Origin: an uncultured Flavobacteriaceae bacterium
Lineage (GTDB): Bacteria; Bacteroidota; Bacteroidia; Flavobacteriales; Flavobacteriaceae
Assembly: GCA_947500445.1 (NCBI GenBank)
Contig: CANMSB010000020.1
Location: forward strand, 23,444-87,443
Direction of reading: 5' to 3'
DNA length: 64,000 nt
Part shown: positions 43,710-51,608 of the stretch, in pieces
Numbering within the stretch: the first letter of the stretch is position 1
Layout: every line of letters starts with the position of its first letter
Translations under genes and position numbers: made by a program
Notes under the pieces: generated by a model
Database searches by the model: none
The model's input: the letters and a program-made list of their open reading frames with translations, nothing else
What the model was told of the DNA's origin: nothing

Positions 43710-45188
43710 TTATGCCCCCTGTAAGCGATGAAGCCTGGCATGTCGATAACGCTGAAAGAGCATTAATATGGCAATGGTCAAAAAAATACAGGCCCCCATA
43801 AAAAATACGGTAGTCGTGATGGTCTCAAAAAGGGTCCCTCCGATGATCAGCCCTAGCATACTTGCAAAACTGCCCATTGAGGTACCGTAGCCTTGTATGG
43901 ATCCCTGTGTTTTTTGGTTGCCGATACCTGCCAATAATGTTAGGAAACTAGGCCACATTAATCCGTTGCCCAAGGATAGCAGGGTATTGGCGATGTAAAG
44001 TACCGTGGTATCGGGTCTGGACAATAAAAAGAAGCTCACCGTCAATAGCACGGCACCGAGCAACACTAAGGTTTCGCTGGATATTTTTTTGGATACCGCG
44101 CTCAACAACGGCCCCTGTACCAAAATCATAATGCCACTGGAATAGGCGAGGAAAATACCGAGGTCTATGGCGGACCAGCCCAAAATGCTGTTGGCATAAA
44201 TGGGGAGCCCTGCGTAAAAAAGACTGAAACCGAAAAAGGTGAGAAAGTAAACGAGGTAGAGCAGGGGTACCCCATCGATTTTTAATACGCGCAACCAGCC
44301 GTTCCCGTTTTCCGATTGCAGGGTCTCGCTTCCCTCGGTAAAACAGTCCTTATGTTCGACCTGAAAAAAGCGACGTACGTTTTTTATGGATACACCGCCC
44401 GTATCTACGATACAGGGCACACTTTCCCGTAACCTAAAATTGATGACAAAAATGGCGATCAAGGAAATTATTGCGGCTAAAATTAACGGCAAAACCTCTC
44501 CCATGAAGGTACTGGCCAACAAGCCGGCAAAAGCGGGGCCGATGACGAACCCTAAACTGGTGGAGGCGCCCATACGCCCAAAATTCCGGTTTCGGTCTTC
44601 ATCCGTGGAAATGTCGGACATATAGGCGTTGGCTACCGAAACGTTGCCTCCGGTAAACCCATCAAAAATACGTGCCAGAAAAATAATGATCAGGGGCAAG
44701 GTCATCATATAACTGCCGGTCAATGTGGTGTTTTGTTCCCAAAGCGTGGTCTCCGGCAATAAAAAGGCCAGCAAAAAAAGCAACCACGCCAAAAAAGTAC
44801 CGGTTTGGGAGATGATCAGTACCTTTTTACGTCCGATCTTGTCCGACAACCGCCCGAGTATGGGCGCGCCGATAAACTGGAAAAAAGGATAGGTGGCGCC
44901 CAATATTCCATAAACAAAGCCGTTGCCCCCAAAATCCGTTACAATAAAGATCAATATGGGAATGACCAAACTGTACCCTAATATTCCGATAAAATTTACC
45001 AATAGGATCGGGAATATTTTGGAGGTGAAAAAGGAGGTCAAACCATGGTGTTTAAAGATTGTTTTAATATAGCTAAAAAAGAGGCCCCGTATTTTAAAAA
45101 GAACGTTAAAACGGAAGTCGGTGCATATAGGTGAACAAAACAGTGGGCACTTTAAACAAAGTGCCTTTTTTTGATCGTTACAAAGCAT
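43710..45188 (-). CDS. MFS transporter, DHA1/TetA-like drug or metabolite exporter
   Basis: 492 residues with about 12 transmembrane helices. Motif A follows TM2 ('GRLSDKIGRKKVLIISQTG'), 'ARIFDGFTGGNVSVANAYMS' marks TM4-TM5, and the second half repeats the pattern ('GLPIYANSILGWS', 'QGSIQGYGTSMGSFASMLG'). A long cytoplasmic loop of about 50 residues joins TM6 and TM7. These features fit the DHA1 proton-antiport family near TetA; the substrate is unknown. The first 45 residues before TM1 are Cys-rich and untypical, so the true start is probably downstream of 45188, perhaps at a non-ATG codon. Confidence 0.82.
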   Translation of the reverse strand: MLCNDQKKALCLKCPLFCSPICTDFRFNVLFKIRGLFFSYIKTIFKHHGLTSFFTSKIFPILLVNFIGILGYSLVIPILIFIVTDFGGNGFVYGILGATYPFFQFIGAPILGRLSDKIGRKKVLIISQTGTFLAWLLFLLAFLLPETTLWEQNTTLTGSYMMTLPLIIIFLARIFDGFTGGNVSVANAYMSDISTDEDRNRNFGRMGASTSLGFVIGPAFAGLLASTFMGEVLPLILAAIISLIAIFVINFRLRESVPCIVDTGGVSIKNVRRFFQVEHKDCFTEGSETLQSENGNGWLRVLKIDGVPLLYLVYFLTFFGFSLFYAGLPIYANSILGWSAIDLGIFLAYSSGIMILVQGPLLSAVSKKISSETLVLLGAVLLTVSFFLLSRPDTTVLYIANTLLSLGNGLMWPSFLTLLAGIGNQKTQGSIQGYGTSMGSFASMLGLIIGGTLFETITTTVFFMGACIFLTIAILMLFQRYRHARLHRLQGA

Positions 45189-45318
45189 TTAAGCCATTAA
45201 TGGTCATCCGCCCTGGAAGGTTTCAAGCAAAAAACCGTCAAAATCGGTTTGGAAAAAGATGAAAATGAATTATGATTTTGTGTTAATTTCCCTGCTTTTT
45301 CGAGATAAAACCAAAACC

Positions 45319-45921
45319 ATGCCCAACCAAACACCGTCCATCAAAAAAGCTGTTATCGTATTCCTCGTTTCCCTATGTTGGATTGGGGTAAACGCGCAAT
45401 TTATTAAAGAGCGTAGGCTCAACGCCAAAATCGGATATGGCCTTAGTTTTGCAGAAAATTCGGTTGACGATGCCTTTTCGGACGGACTCTATTTACAGGG
45501 AGAATACGTTTTAAAAGTAACCTCATGGGTCGCGTTCAAACCGTATGGCGGGTTGCTACTCACCTCCAAAAAAGGCAAAACCTTGGATGACGCCCCGACC
45601 AATGAAGTAGCAAGTTCAAAAGCGCTTCTTTTGGGCGGTAAAATACGCGTTCGGGCGCCTATACCCTATGTGGCCCCCTATTTTGAAATTGGTATAGGCA
45701 CTTCCATTGGCAGGTTCGAAACATTGAACGCTGTTGATGCCATTCGTAAAAATGGCGTTATCTACCATGTTCCGTTTTCAATAGGTGTAGAACTTGGCCG
45801 TAGAAATACCGTTGATTTTGGCTTCACCTATTACGCGCAACCATCGGTGGGGCAAATAGCCGGTGCTACGGCAATAGGGGTATCGATCCCATTGGCGAGG
45901 AGCAACAAAAACAACGAATAG
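45319..45921 (+). CDS. Outer-membrane beta-barrel protein, unknown function
   Basis: 200 residues from ATG 45319; a longer frame from 45259 would bury the signal peptide. The signal peptide ends at 'WIGVNAQ'. The remainder has alternating aromatic and hydrophobic strands with Gly turns ('LNAKIGYGLSFAENS', 'YLQGEYVLKVTSWVAFKPYG', 'VAPYFEIGIGTSIG', 'VDFGFTYYAQPS'), as in small 8-10 strand porin-like barrels. It is divergent to the MFS gene. No specific family is recognised. Confidence 0.7.
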   Translation: MPNQTPSIKKAVIVFLVSLCWIGVNAQFIKERRLNAKIGYGLSFAENSVDDAFSDGLYLQGEYVLKVTSWVAFKPYGGLLLTSKKGKTLDDAPTNEVASSKALLLGGKIRVRAPIPYVAPYFEIGIGTSIGRFETLNAVDAIRKNGVIYHVPFSIGVELGRRNTVDFGFTYYAQPSVGQIAGATAIGVSIPLARSNKNNE

Positions 45922-46312
45922 TCCTATTTTTTGTAGTACCAAATTTTCAATAGGGGCTACAAACGGGATACAAGTTCCTTTTGGATGGTGGTTTCCGTAT
46001 AACTTTTAGTTTTTTCAAACCGATGTCCTTCATATACGTATAGTCATAGTTGCTATGGTGTTTGGCCAATTGCTATGTTAATGGCTATTCGCCTGACCAT
46101 ACCTTTTTCAATAGCGCTGTGTTCCTGTGTTTTTTAAAAAAATCGTAAAGAAGCGGATAGCTTTTGACCTGCTCCCAATCCAAAGTGTCGATGGGCGAGC
46201 TTAACAGGTACATACGCTACTGCGCTGCTTTTTTCATCTTTTTTTACCATTTTGGCCTGTGCCCTAGTATCGATTTTGATGCGATACCCGGAAGCGGTAC
46301 AAAAGAGCTAGC
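45922..46312. other. 390-bp gene-free region with a possible short remnant frame
   Basis: Between a plus-strand barrel gene and a minus-strand response regulator. On the minus strand 46085-46213 holds a 42-codon frame starting with ATG ('MYLLSSPIDTLDWEQVKSYP') that reads like protein but is very short and unrecognised; it may be the tail of a decayed gene. No terminator was clear. Confidence 0.4.
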
Positions 46313-46705
46313 TTACGATGCGTAAGAAGTATTAAAGATTTGCGATAAAGCGGCTTTCTGAAGTGGTTTTGGCAGATAATCGTTTACATATTGGGGAAAG
46401 CTACCGGCCAATTCCCTATCCTCCGTAGCATTGCTGGCACTTACGATCACAACGTCGATGGATTCGGAAAGTTTTTCGAGTACCATGAACTCCAAAAACT
46501 CAAACCCTGTCATTACGGGCATATTGATGTCCAAGAGTACCAATGCACGTTTTTTGTGCCAGTTTTTGAACCGTAGGTCGTCCAAGGCCTTTTCGGGATC
46601 GGTAAAGGATCTGATGTCCTTTTCGATCCCAATATTTCGAAGGGTAATCTCGTGAAAAAGGTTGACCATCGGCATATCGTCCACTAGGTAGATTGTGTCG
46701 TACAT
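46313..46705 (-). CDS. Single-domain response regulator (CheY-like receiver)
   Basis: 130 residues forming one receiver domain: acidic pair in 'IYLVDDMPM', phospho-acceptor Asp in 'LVLLDINMPVMTGFEF', Ser in 'VIVSASNATED' and the conserved Lys in 'NDYLPKPL'. No output domain is present, so it must act by protein contact. No histidine kinase lies nearby. Short receivers of this kind are common in Flavobacteriia and usually pair with hybrid kinases elsewhere. Confidence 0.9.
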   Translation of the reverse strand: MYDTIYLVDDMPMVNLFHEITLRNIGIEKDIRSFTDPEKALDDLRFKNWHKKRALVLLDINMPVMTGFEFLEFMVLEKLSESIDVVIVSASNATEDRELAGSFPQYVNDYLPKPLQKAALSQIFNTSYAS

Positions 46706-46946
46706 AAAATGAGGTTTATAAGTTGTTGATAGAAAGGTATTCCGAAGTGAAGTTGAAACGAAAAAAATGTTGTGAATGCCTTTTATTGTATTGCGAAAAA
46801 CACTACAAATGTGGTTTTATTGAATTACATATTTCCTCGAGTGTAGAGTTTTTTCACCAAGGGTTCGTATCAGGTCGGGTTTAAGGCTGGTTTATGGGCA
46901 TATTTTTTAAACAACAACGTTGCGAAAGGCAATCGAAACAAAAAGC

Positions 46947-47885
46947 CTATCTCAAATTTTGGAGCATTTCCTTTGTCGTTCGTTCCAGGTCGTACTCCGG
47001 GGCCCACCCCCAATCGTTTCGTGCAAAGGAGTCGTCTATACTATTGGGCCAGGAATCGGCAATTTTTTGCCTGGAATCGGATGTATAGGAAACGGTAAAG
47101 TCGGGAAGCTTTTTCTGAATGCTCTTAACAATGTCCGAAGGGGTAAAGCTCATTGCAGCCAAGTTATAGGAAGAACGTATTTTTATGTGTTCCGATGCGG
47201 TGTCCATTAGTGTTAACGTGGCCCTTATAGCATCCTCCATAAACATCATCGGAAGCTCGGTGTCCGAATCTAAAAAACAGTCGTAACTGCCTTTTGAAAG
47301 GGCCTCATGATAAATTTCCACAGCATAGTCGGTAGTTCCGCCCCCGGGCATGGTTTTCCAGCTCACTAACCCCGGATACCGGATACTGCGAACATCGACA
47401 CCATATTTTTCAAAATAGTATTCGCACCATCGTTCGCCCGATTGCTTGCTGATGCCGTAAACCGTGCTGGGTTCCATAATCGTATGCTGTGGGGTTTTTG
47501 TCTTCGGGGTGTTGGGGCCAAAAACGGCAATGCTGGAAGGCCAGAAAATGCGGTCTACCTTTTTCTCCTTTCCCAAGTTGAGTACATTAAAAAGAGAGTT
47601 CATGTTCAGGTCCCAAGCCCTTTCAGGAAACTTTTCGGCAGTAGCGCTCAACATGGCGGCCATCAGGTAAACCGTGTCGACTCCATAGTAAGCCACTACC
47701 TCTTCTAGGGCATCGTAATCTGTCGCATCCAAAATTTCAAAAGGTCCCGAATCCATAAGACCGTCATTGCCCTGGCGAATGTCGCTGGCAATAACGGCAT
47801 CGGCCCCATGTTGCTCCCTTAGAAGCAGGGTCAACTCCGTTCCTATTTGGCCACAGGCGCCTATGATGAGTATTGTTTGCTGCAT
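46947..47885 (-). CDS. L-threonine 3-dehydrogenase, SDR (UDP-galactose-epimerase-like) type
   Basis: 312 residues from ATG 47885. It has the Rossmann motif 'ILIIGACGQIGTEL' at the very N-terminus, 'PSSIAVFG' and the catalytic 'YGISKQSGERWCEYY' (Tyr and Lys three residues apart plus one). 'YPGLVSWKTMPGGGTTDYA' and 'ELPMMFMEDAIRATLTLMD' match the short-chain threonine dehydrogenases known from Flavobacterium frigidimaris and related bacteria. The reaction is NAD-dependent oxidation of L-threonine to 2-amino-3-oxobutyrate, normally cleaved on by 2-amino-3-ketobutyrate CoA ligase, which is not in this window. A longer frame to 47909 adds an implausible N-terminus. Confidence 0.88.
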   Translation of the reverse strand: MQQTILIIGACGQIGTELTLLLREQHGADAVIASDIRQGNDGLMDSGPFEILDATDYDALEEVVAYYGVDTVYLMAAMLSATAEKFPERAWDLNMNSLFNVLNLGKEKKVDRIFWPSSIAVFGPNTPKTKTPQHTIMEPSTVYGISKQSGERWCEYYFEKYGVDVRSIRYPGLVSWKTMPGGGTTDYAVEIYHEALSKGSYDCFLDSDTELPMMFMEDAIRATLTLMDTASEHIKIRSSYNLAAMSFTPSDIVKSIQKKLPDFTVSYTSDSRQKIADSWPNSIDDSFARNDWGWAPEYDLERTTKEMLQNLR

Positions 47886-47911
47886 TAAAAACACGTTAAA
47901 AATATACACGG

Positions 47912-47919
47912 TAAAGATA
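47912..47919 (-). promoter_or_regulatory. Possible -7 box of the threonine dehydrogenase gene
   Basis: TATCTTTA on the minus strand matches the Bacteroidota -7 consensus TAnnTTTG at seven of eight positions and lies 27 bp before the start codon. No good -33 TTG is seen, so this is tentative. Confidence 0.25.
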
Positions 47920-47948
47920 GCCTTTATTAAAATTTGTACATTCGTTCC

Positions 47949-48443
47949 ATGCCAAGATTGTTCTTTTTAGCGGTAGTAATTTTATTGATCGGTTCGTGTA
48001 AGGAAGAACAGGCGAACACTACCAATGGGGAGCAGGCTTCTTATGAGATCGGTACGGAAAAATGGGCGAAAAAATCGAGCATCGGTTCCAAGGCCAATGC
48101 CATTATGGGCAACTGGGCCGAATTTCAGGCATTGGAGGTTAGTTTTGATGCGTTGTATACGGTAGCGAACCGGGACGACCTGCTTTTGGTCGTCGAAGGA
48201 TTGATCGAAAAGGAAGATGATCTGAGTGCATCGGAATACCCTGAGGAGTTTGGAATACCACAAATAAGGGGCAGGCAAAAAATGTTCAGGACCTTTGTCC
48301 TAAAAGTAAAGGGCGATCTCTACTATCGTTTGGATCCCCAAGCATCGGTCAAGGAGATGATAACGGCTTACAACGCCTTTAGGAACCAGTTCAACGTTGT
48401 GGTCAACAATACCTTGGATACCAAACTAATATTCGATGAATGA
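47949..48443 (+). CDS. Small lipoprotein of unknown function
   Basis: 164 residues from ATG 47949 with a lipoprotein signal ('VVILLIGSC', lipid-modified Cys near residue 17). The mature part is acidic and mainly helical ('GNWAEFQALEVSFDALYTVA', 'LLLVVEGLIEKEDDLSASEY'). It resembles no family that I recognise. Its stop overlaps the start of the next gene by eight bases, so the two are translationally coupled and probably act together at the periplasmic face. Confidence 0.75.
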   Translation: MPRLFFLAVVILLIGSCKEEQANTTNGEQASYEIGTEKWAKKSSIGSKANAIMGNWAEFQALEVSFDALYTVANRDDLLLVVEGLIEKEDDLSASEYPEEFGIPQIRGRQKMFRTFVLKVKGDLYYRLDPQASVKEMITAYNAFRNQFNVVVNNTLDTKLIFDE

Positions 48444-48924
48444 TCGTTCGGCCGTATTGCTCTTCTTTTTATGGAGTCTTGGCCTGGTAGCGCAAGAAAA
48501 ACAGGTCGATTCGGTTTTGAATAACTGGCACGCGGCAGCGGCTGCTGCGGATTTTGACGGTTATTTTGAGCTGATGTCCCCCGATGCGGTTTTTATCGGT
48601 ACCGATGCCACCGAATATTGGAAAGTAGCGGAGTTCAAGGATTTTGCAAAACCTTATTTTGACCGGGGCAAGGCATGGGATTTCACCCCCGTATCGCGCC
48701 ACATCTATTTTAACGAGGATTTGGATATCGCGTGGTTCGACGAACTTTTAGATACCCAAATGAAGCTTTGTCGGGGATCGGGAACCTTGCGAAAAAGTGC
48801 TGGCGAATGGAAAATTGCGCATTACGTACTGTCCATCGCGGTACCGAACGATCAGGTGCCGGCTTTGATAGCCTTAAAAAAAGAAAACGATAGCATACTC
48901 GTGTCAAAACTAAAAAAGCGCTAA
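48436..48924 (+). CDS. Exported SnoaL/NTF2-like protein
   Basis: 162 residues. A signal peptide ends at 'LGLVAQ', then a SnoaL_3/NTF2-like cone fold: 'LNNWHAAAAAADFDGYFELM', 'AVFIGTDATEYWKVAEF', 'AWFDELLDTQMKLCRGSGTL', 'GEWKIAHYVLSIAVPNDQV'. In this family such folds bind small molecules or act as small enzymes; for exported Bacteroidota versions the ligand is unknown. It overlaps the preceding lipoprotein gene by eight bases and precedes the DUF2652 gene by 56 bp, suggesting a three-gene operon. Confidence 0.82.
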   Translation: MNDRSAVLLFFLWSLGLVAQEKQVDSVLNNWHAAAAAADFDGYFELMSPDAVFIGTDATEYWKVAEFKDFAKPYFDRGKAWDFTPVSRHIYFNEDLDIAWFDELLDTQMKLCRGSGTLRKSAGEWKIAHYVLSIAVPNDQVPALIALKKENDSILVSKLKKR

Positions 48925-48980
48925 CCGCTTTTTTCAAATTAACCGAAACTCTTGTCCTTTTTGGGCGTTGCTCTTTCACC

Positions 48981-50069
48981 ATGGCCAAATCCTTACTTTT
49001 CATTCCGGATATTTCAGGGTTTACCAAGTTTGTACAAACTACCGAGGTAGAACACAGCCAACATGTCATCGCCGAATTGTTGGAGGTGTTATTGGCGGCC
49101 AATACTCAAAATCTGAAATTAGCGGAAATCGAAGGGGATGCCCTCTTTTTTTACAAAGAGGAAGAGCTGCTTTCGCAGGAACGGCTTTTGGCACAGATCG
49201 AAACCATGTTCACCACGTTTCACAGTCACCTGAAACTCATGGAAAAGAACCGTATTTGTCCCTGTAATGCCTGTGCCTCCGCACCCAAACTACAGTTAAA
49301 GCTGGTCGCACATTGTGGGGAGCTCCGGTTTTTGGAAATTCAGGGCAGTCGAAAACCCTTTGGTCAGGAGGTGATCGAAGCGCACCGCTTGTTAAAGAAC
49401 AGTATCGATAGTGAAAACTATGCTTTGGTAAGCAAAACCCTGGCGGCGGAAATCGGACTTCCCATCTATTACTACAGTAGAGTGTTTCGTTTTAAGGAGG
49501 GACAGGACCTCTACGATGGAAAAGAACTCCGTTATATTTACGCCTTGATCGATCAGGAAAAACTGGTTTTGAATACTTTTGACGAAGGGAAAACGGTACA
49601 CTTTGATACCCCTCCACAGCTTTCCATTCAAAAAAAATTCCCGATAGCGGCAAAAACACTTTTGGAATACATTACCAATTATGGATATCGGCATTATTGG
49701 GTAAAGGGCGCCGATCGTTTCGAGTATAACGAAAATGAGGTAACCCGTTTAGGCTCTGCCCATATTTGCGTGGTCAACGGAAAACACTTGAATTTTGTTG
49801 CCGTCACCAAAACCGTGAACATCGGGCAGTTGATCTATGGTGAAATGACTACCAGCCCGCCCCCGGTTGACGAACTGTACCAATTTTATATCGTTACCCC
49901 GATGGCCTCAGATCGTTGCGTATTGGAAGTGCACGTGCATTGGAAGGCAAGGTCGCCCATAAAACGACTGATCATGGTACTTTTCGGTAAACGGAGCTTC
50001 AAAAAAAATTTGGACATCGCCCTTACCGACTTGGAACACTTTATAGCGTCCCGTTCGGAAAGCGATTAA
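48981..50069 (+). CDS. DUF2652-type protein with class III cyclase-like N-terminus and SRPBCC-like C-terminus
   Basis: 362 residues. The N-terminal 190 residues match the layout of class III nucleotidyl cyclases: 'LFIPDISGFTKFV' (metal-binding Asp10) and 'EIEGDALFFYKE' (second Asp53), as described for DUF2652. A Cys-rich loop ('RICPCNACASAPK') lies near 83-95. The C-terminal 130 residues ('IQKKFPIAAKTLLEYITNYG', 'LEVHVHWKARSPIKRLIMVL') look like an SRPBCC/START lipid-binding-type domain. Whether it makes a cyclic nucleotide is not known; both metal Asp residues are kept. It is cytoplasmic, with no signal peptide. It ends 4 bp inside the convergent TPR gene. Confidence 0.75.
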   Translation: MAKSLLFIPDISGFTKFVQTTEVEHSQHVIAELLEVLLAANTQNLKLAEIEGDALFFYKEEELLSQERLLAQIETMFTTFHSHLKLMEKNRICPCNACASAPKLQLKLVAHCGELRFLEIQGSRKPFGQEVIEAHRLLKNSIDSENYALVSKTLAAEIGLPIYYYSRVFRFKEGQDLYDGKELRYIYALIDQEKLVLNTFDEGKTVHFDTPPQLSIQKKFPIAAKTLLEYITNYGYRHYWVKGADRFEYNENEVTRLGSAHICVVNGKHLNFVAVTKTVNIGQLIYGEMTTSPPPVDELYQFYIVTPMASDRCVLEVHVHWKARSPIKRLIMVLFGKRSFKKNLDIALTDLEHFIASRSESD

Positions 50070-50773
50070 TTTTCCGTTTCGGTCGAGGCGGCCGGGGGAT
50101 TTTTGCGGGATTCCAACGCCTGTTTGCTCAACGAGGCCAAATTAAAGTTCGGGGCAAGGGCCAGCGCCTGATCGATCAGTGCCACCGCACCATCGATATC
50201 CGTTTTGTCCTTATTATAGGACACCAACCCCTGTAAATGCAAAAAAGCGGCCTTTAACGGCACTTCATAGGGCTGTTGCCTTTCGTAAAAGGCATATTTC
50301 ATATCCTCCTTTGAATTTTCGATGCCATAGCTGATATGTGTTTCGGCCCCCGGCGAATCGCCTATTTGGATCTTTAGATCGGCCAACTCATAGGCCAGGT
50401 AGGCATTGGGTGTTCTAGAGAACAAAATTTCGAACTGTTCCAAGGCACGTTTTGGTTGGTTTAGGGCTTTTAGTGAAATCGCCTTTACCTGAACGGCCAG
50501 ATCGGAGTCCGTATCGTTTTTTTCTATCCCGATGGTGTTTAATGCCTGTAAGTGCTGGTTGTCATTGGCATACACATAGGCCAAGGTATCCTTGCGGTCT
50601 TTAGAGGGAGCGATCACGTTCAAATGCGTCAGGGCATTAATGACACCGGCAACATCGGCCTGGGTGCGCATTTCCTTGTAAAAGGCTTCGTAGTGCTTTT
50701 GCAGTTCACTTTTGGTCTGCGCTTGGGTGCCAAGGCAAATCGAAAAAACAAAAACTAGCAGTAACTGTTTCAT
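50066..50773 (-). CDS. Exported TPR-like protein of unknown function
   Basis: 235 residues, signal peptide ending at 'CLGTQAQ', then helical TPR-like repeats ('QVKAISLKALNQPKRALEQF', 'AYLAYELADLKIQIGDSPGA', 'GAVALIDQALALAPNFNLAS'). It probably mediates protein contacts in the periplasm. The tail overlaps the convergent DUF2652 gene by four bases, and a good promoter candidate lies just upstream. Confidence 0.78.
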   Translation of the reverse strand: MKQLLLVFVFSICLGTQAQTKSELQKHYEAFYKEMRTQADVAGVINALTHLNVIAPSKDRKDTLAYVYANDNQHLQALNTIGIEKNDTDSDLAVQVKAISLKALNQPKRALEQFEILFSRTPNAYLAYELADLKIQIGDSPGAETHISYGIENSKEDMKYAFYERQQPYEVPLKAAFLHLQGLVSYNKDKTDIDGAVALIDQALALAPNFNLASLSKQALESRKNPPAASTETEN

Positions 50774-50795
50774 GTGATTTAGTTTTTTTGGTGGG

Positions 50796-50822
50796 CAAAA
50801 TTATTAAAATAAATGGTAACAA
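50796..50822 (-). promoter_or_regulatory. Candidate Bacteroidota-type promoter of the TPR gene
   Basis: On the minus strand TTG, 16 bp, then TAATTTTG, an exact fit to the -7 consensus TAnnTTTG. The box ends 23 bp before the start codon. The spacer is slightly short for the family, so confidence is moderate. Confidence 0.45.
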
Positions 50823-50905
50823 GCTGTTAATGAATTCCGTATTTCACCGTAAAAATACGTTAAGCACCGTTTTTTGGACCGGAAGGAAGCCCCGTCTAGG
50901 GTATA

Positions 50906-51066
50906 ATACCATTTCCGATGTTAAATTACCCCTTAAAAATTGTTCTTTTCCGTATATGCTTCAAAATAAAATCCAACCATAGCTACTGCTATGCTTGAAT
51001 TTTCTTTTTCGCCTACCCAAAAAAACCCAGGTTTTTATTTGCGTAATTTAACATCAGAAATGGTAT
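50906..51066. repeat. 161-bp MITE-like palindromic element with 24-bp terminal inverted repeats
   Basis: The 24 bases at 50906-50929 (starting ATACCATTTC) are inverted at 51043-51066 with a single mismatch. Imperfect inverted similarity continues inward to a central CATAGC-TACT-GCTATG hairpin near 50979-50994. The size, long perfect ends and absence of coding content are typical of a non-autonomous miniature element. Flanks show no certain target-site duplication. It sits directly next to a terminator, a usual location for such elements. Confidence 0.7.
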
Positions 51067-51070
51067 GATA

Positions 51071-51098
51071 AAAAAAAGGGTCCCCTAAGGAACCCTTT
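51071..51098 (-). terminator. Rho-independent terminator
   Basis: Minus strand: AAGGGTTCC, TTAG loop, GGGACCCTT and then a run of seven T. It lies about 26 bp after the stop of the 123-aa gene. Confidence 0.88.
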
Positions 51099-51124
51099 TC
51101 AGTATAGTGGTTTGGTCTTCTTGG

Positions 51125-51496
51125 TTAGGCTACTAAGATTCTATCGCTCTGATGATAGGATTTTAGCAAACTGGCATAAAAAGCTAGACTTCGATTGTCC
51201 TTGTCAAGGCATGACTTTAGGAAGTCCCCTAGGTTACGGAACCAAAGGTTGGCCCGTAGGATGGGAATATCCGTGTTCACTGCGCCAGGTTTGTACGCTT
51301 GATCGTCCATAACGATGTCCATTTCTATTCTTCGCCTGTGATAATCGATGTTTACAGCGGCTGCATTGTAGTGGTTTTTAACGAGTGCTACATGCAACAT
51401 TGCAACATTTTGGGGGACCTTTTGCTTTGGAAAGCTTTGGGCGACGAGGCTTTCGATCTCGGATAAAATTCGCCTTTTCCATCTTGGATTTTCCAT
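51125..51496 (-). CDS. Small cytoplasmic protein of unknown function
   Basis: 123 residues, ATG at 51496, no signal peptide. Basic N-terminus ('MENPRWKRRILSEIESLVAQ'), a strand-like middle ('AAAVNIDYHRRRIEMDIVMD') and an acidic/aromatic C-terminal half. I do not recognise the family. A proper terminator follows, and two TTACGTT direct repeats 11 bp apart (51516 and 51527) lie just upstream, which supports an independently regulated gene. Confidence 0.65.
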   Translation of the reverse strand: MENPRWKRRILSEIESLVAQSFPKQKVPQNVAMLHVALVKNHYNAAAVNIDYHRRRIEMDIVMDDQAYKPGAVNTDIPILRANLWFRNLGDFLKSCLDKDNRSLAFYASLLKSYHQSDRILVA

Positions 51497-51608
51497 GGCA
51501 AAACGTTTTTAATTATTACGTTAAAGTTACGTTTTAGTACCAGAAATGGACTTTGCGTTAACACAAATCGGACGTTTTTGTTGTGAAACGACGCTTTTGT
51601 GTGGTGAA

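Larger units (their letters stand above)
50774..51124. other. Gene-free region holding a promoter, a MITE-like element and a terminator
   Basis: From left to right it contains the minus-strand promoter of the TPR gene, a small inverted repeat (CGTATTT/AAATACG near 50840-50862), the 161-bp palindromic element and the minus-strand terminator of the next gene. No credible coding frame is present. Confidence 0.7.
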
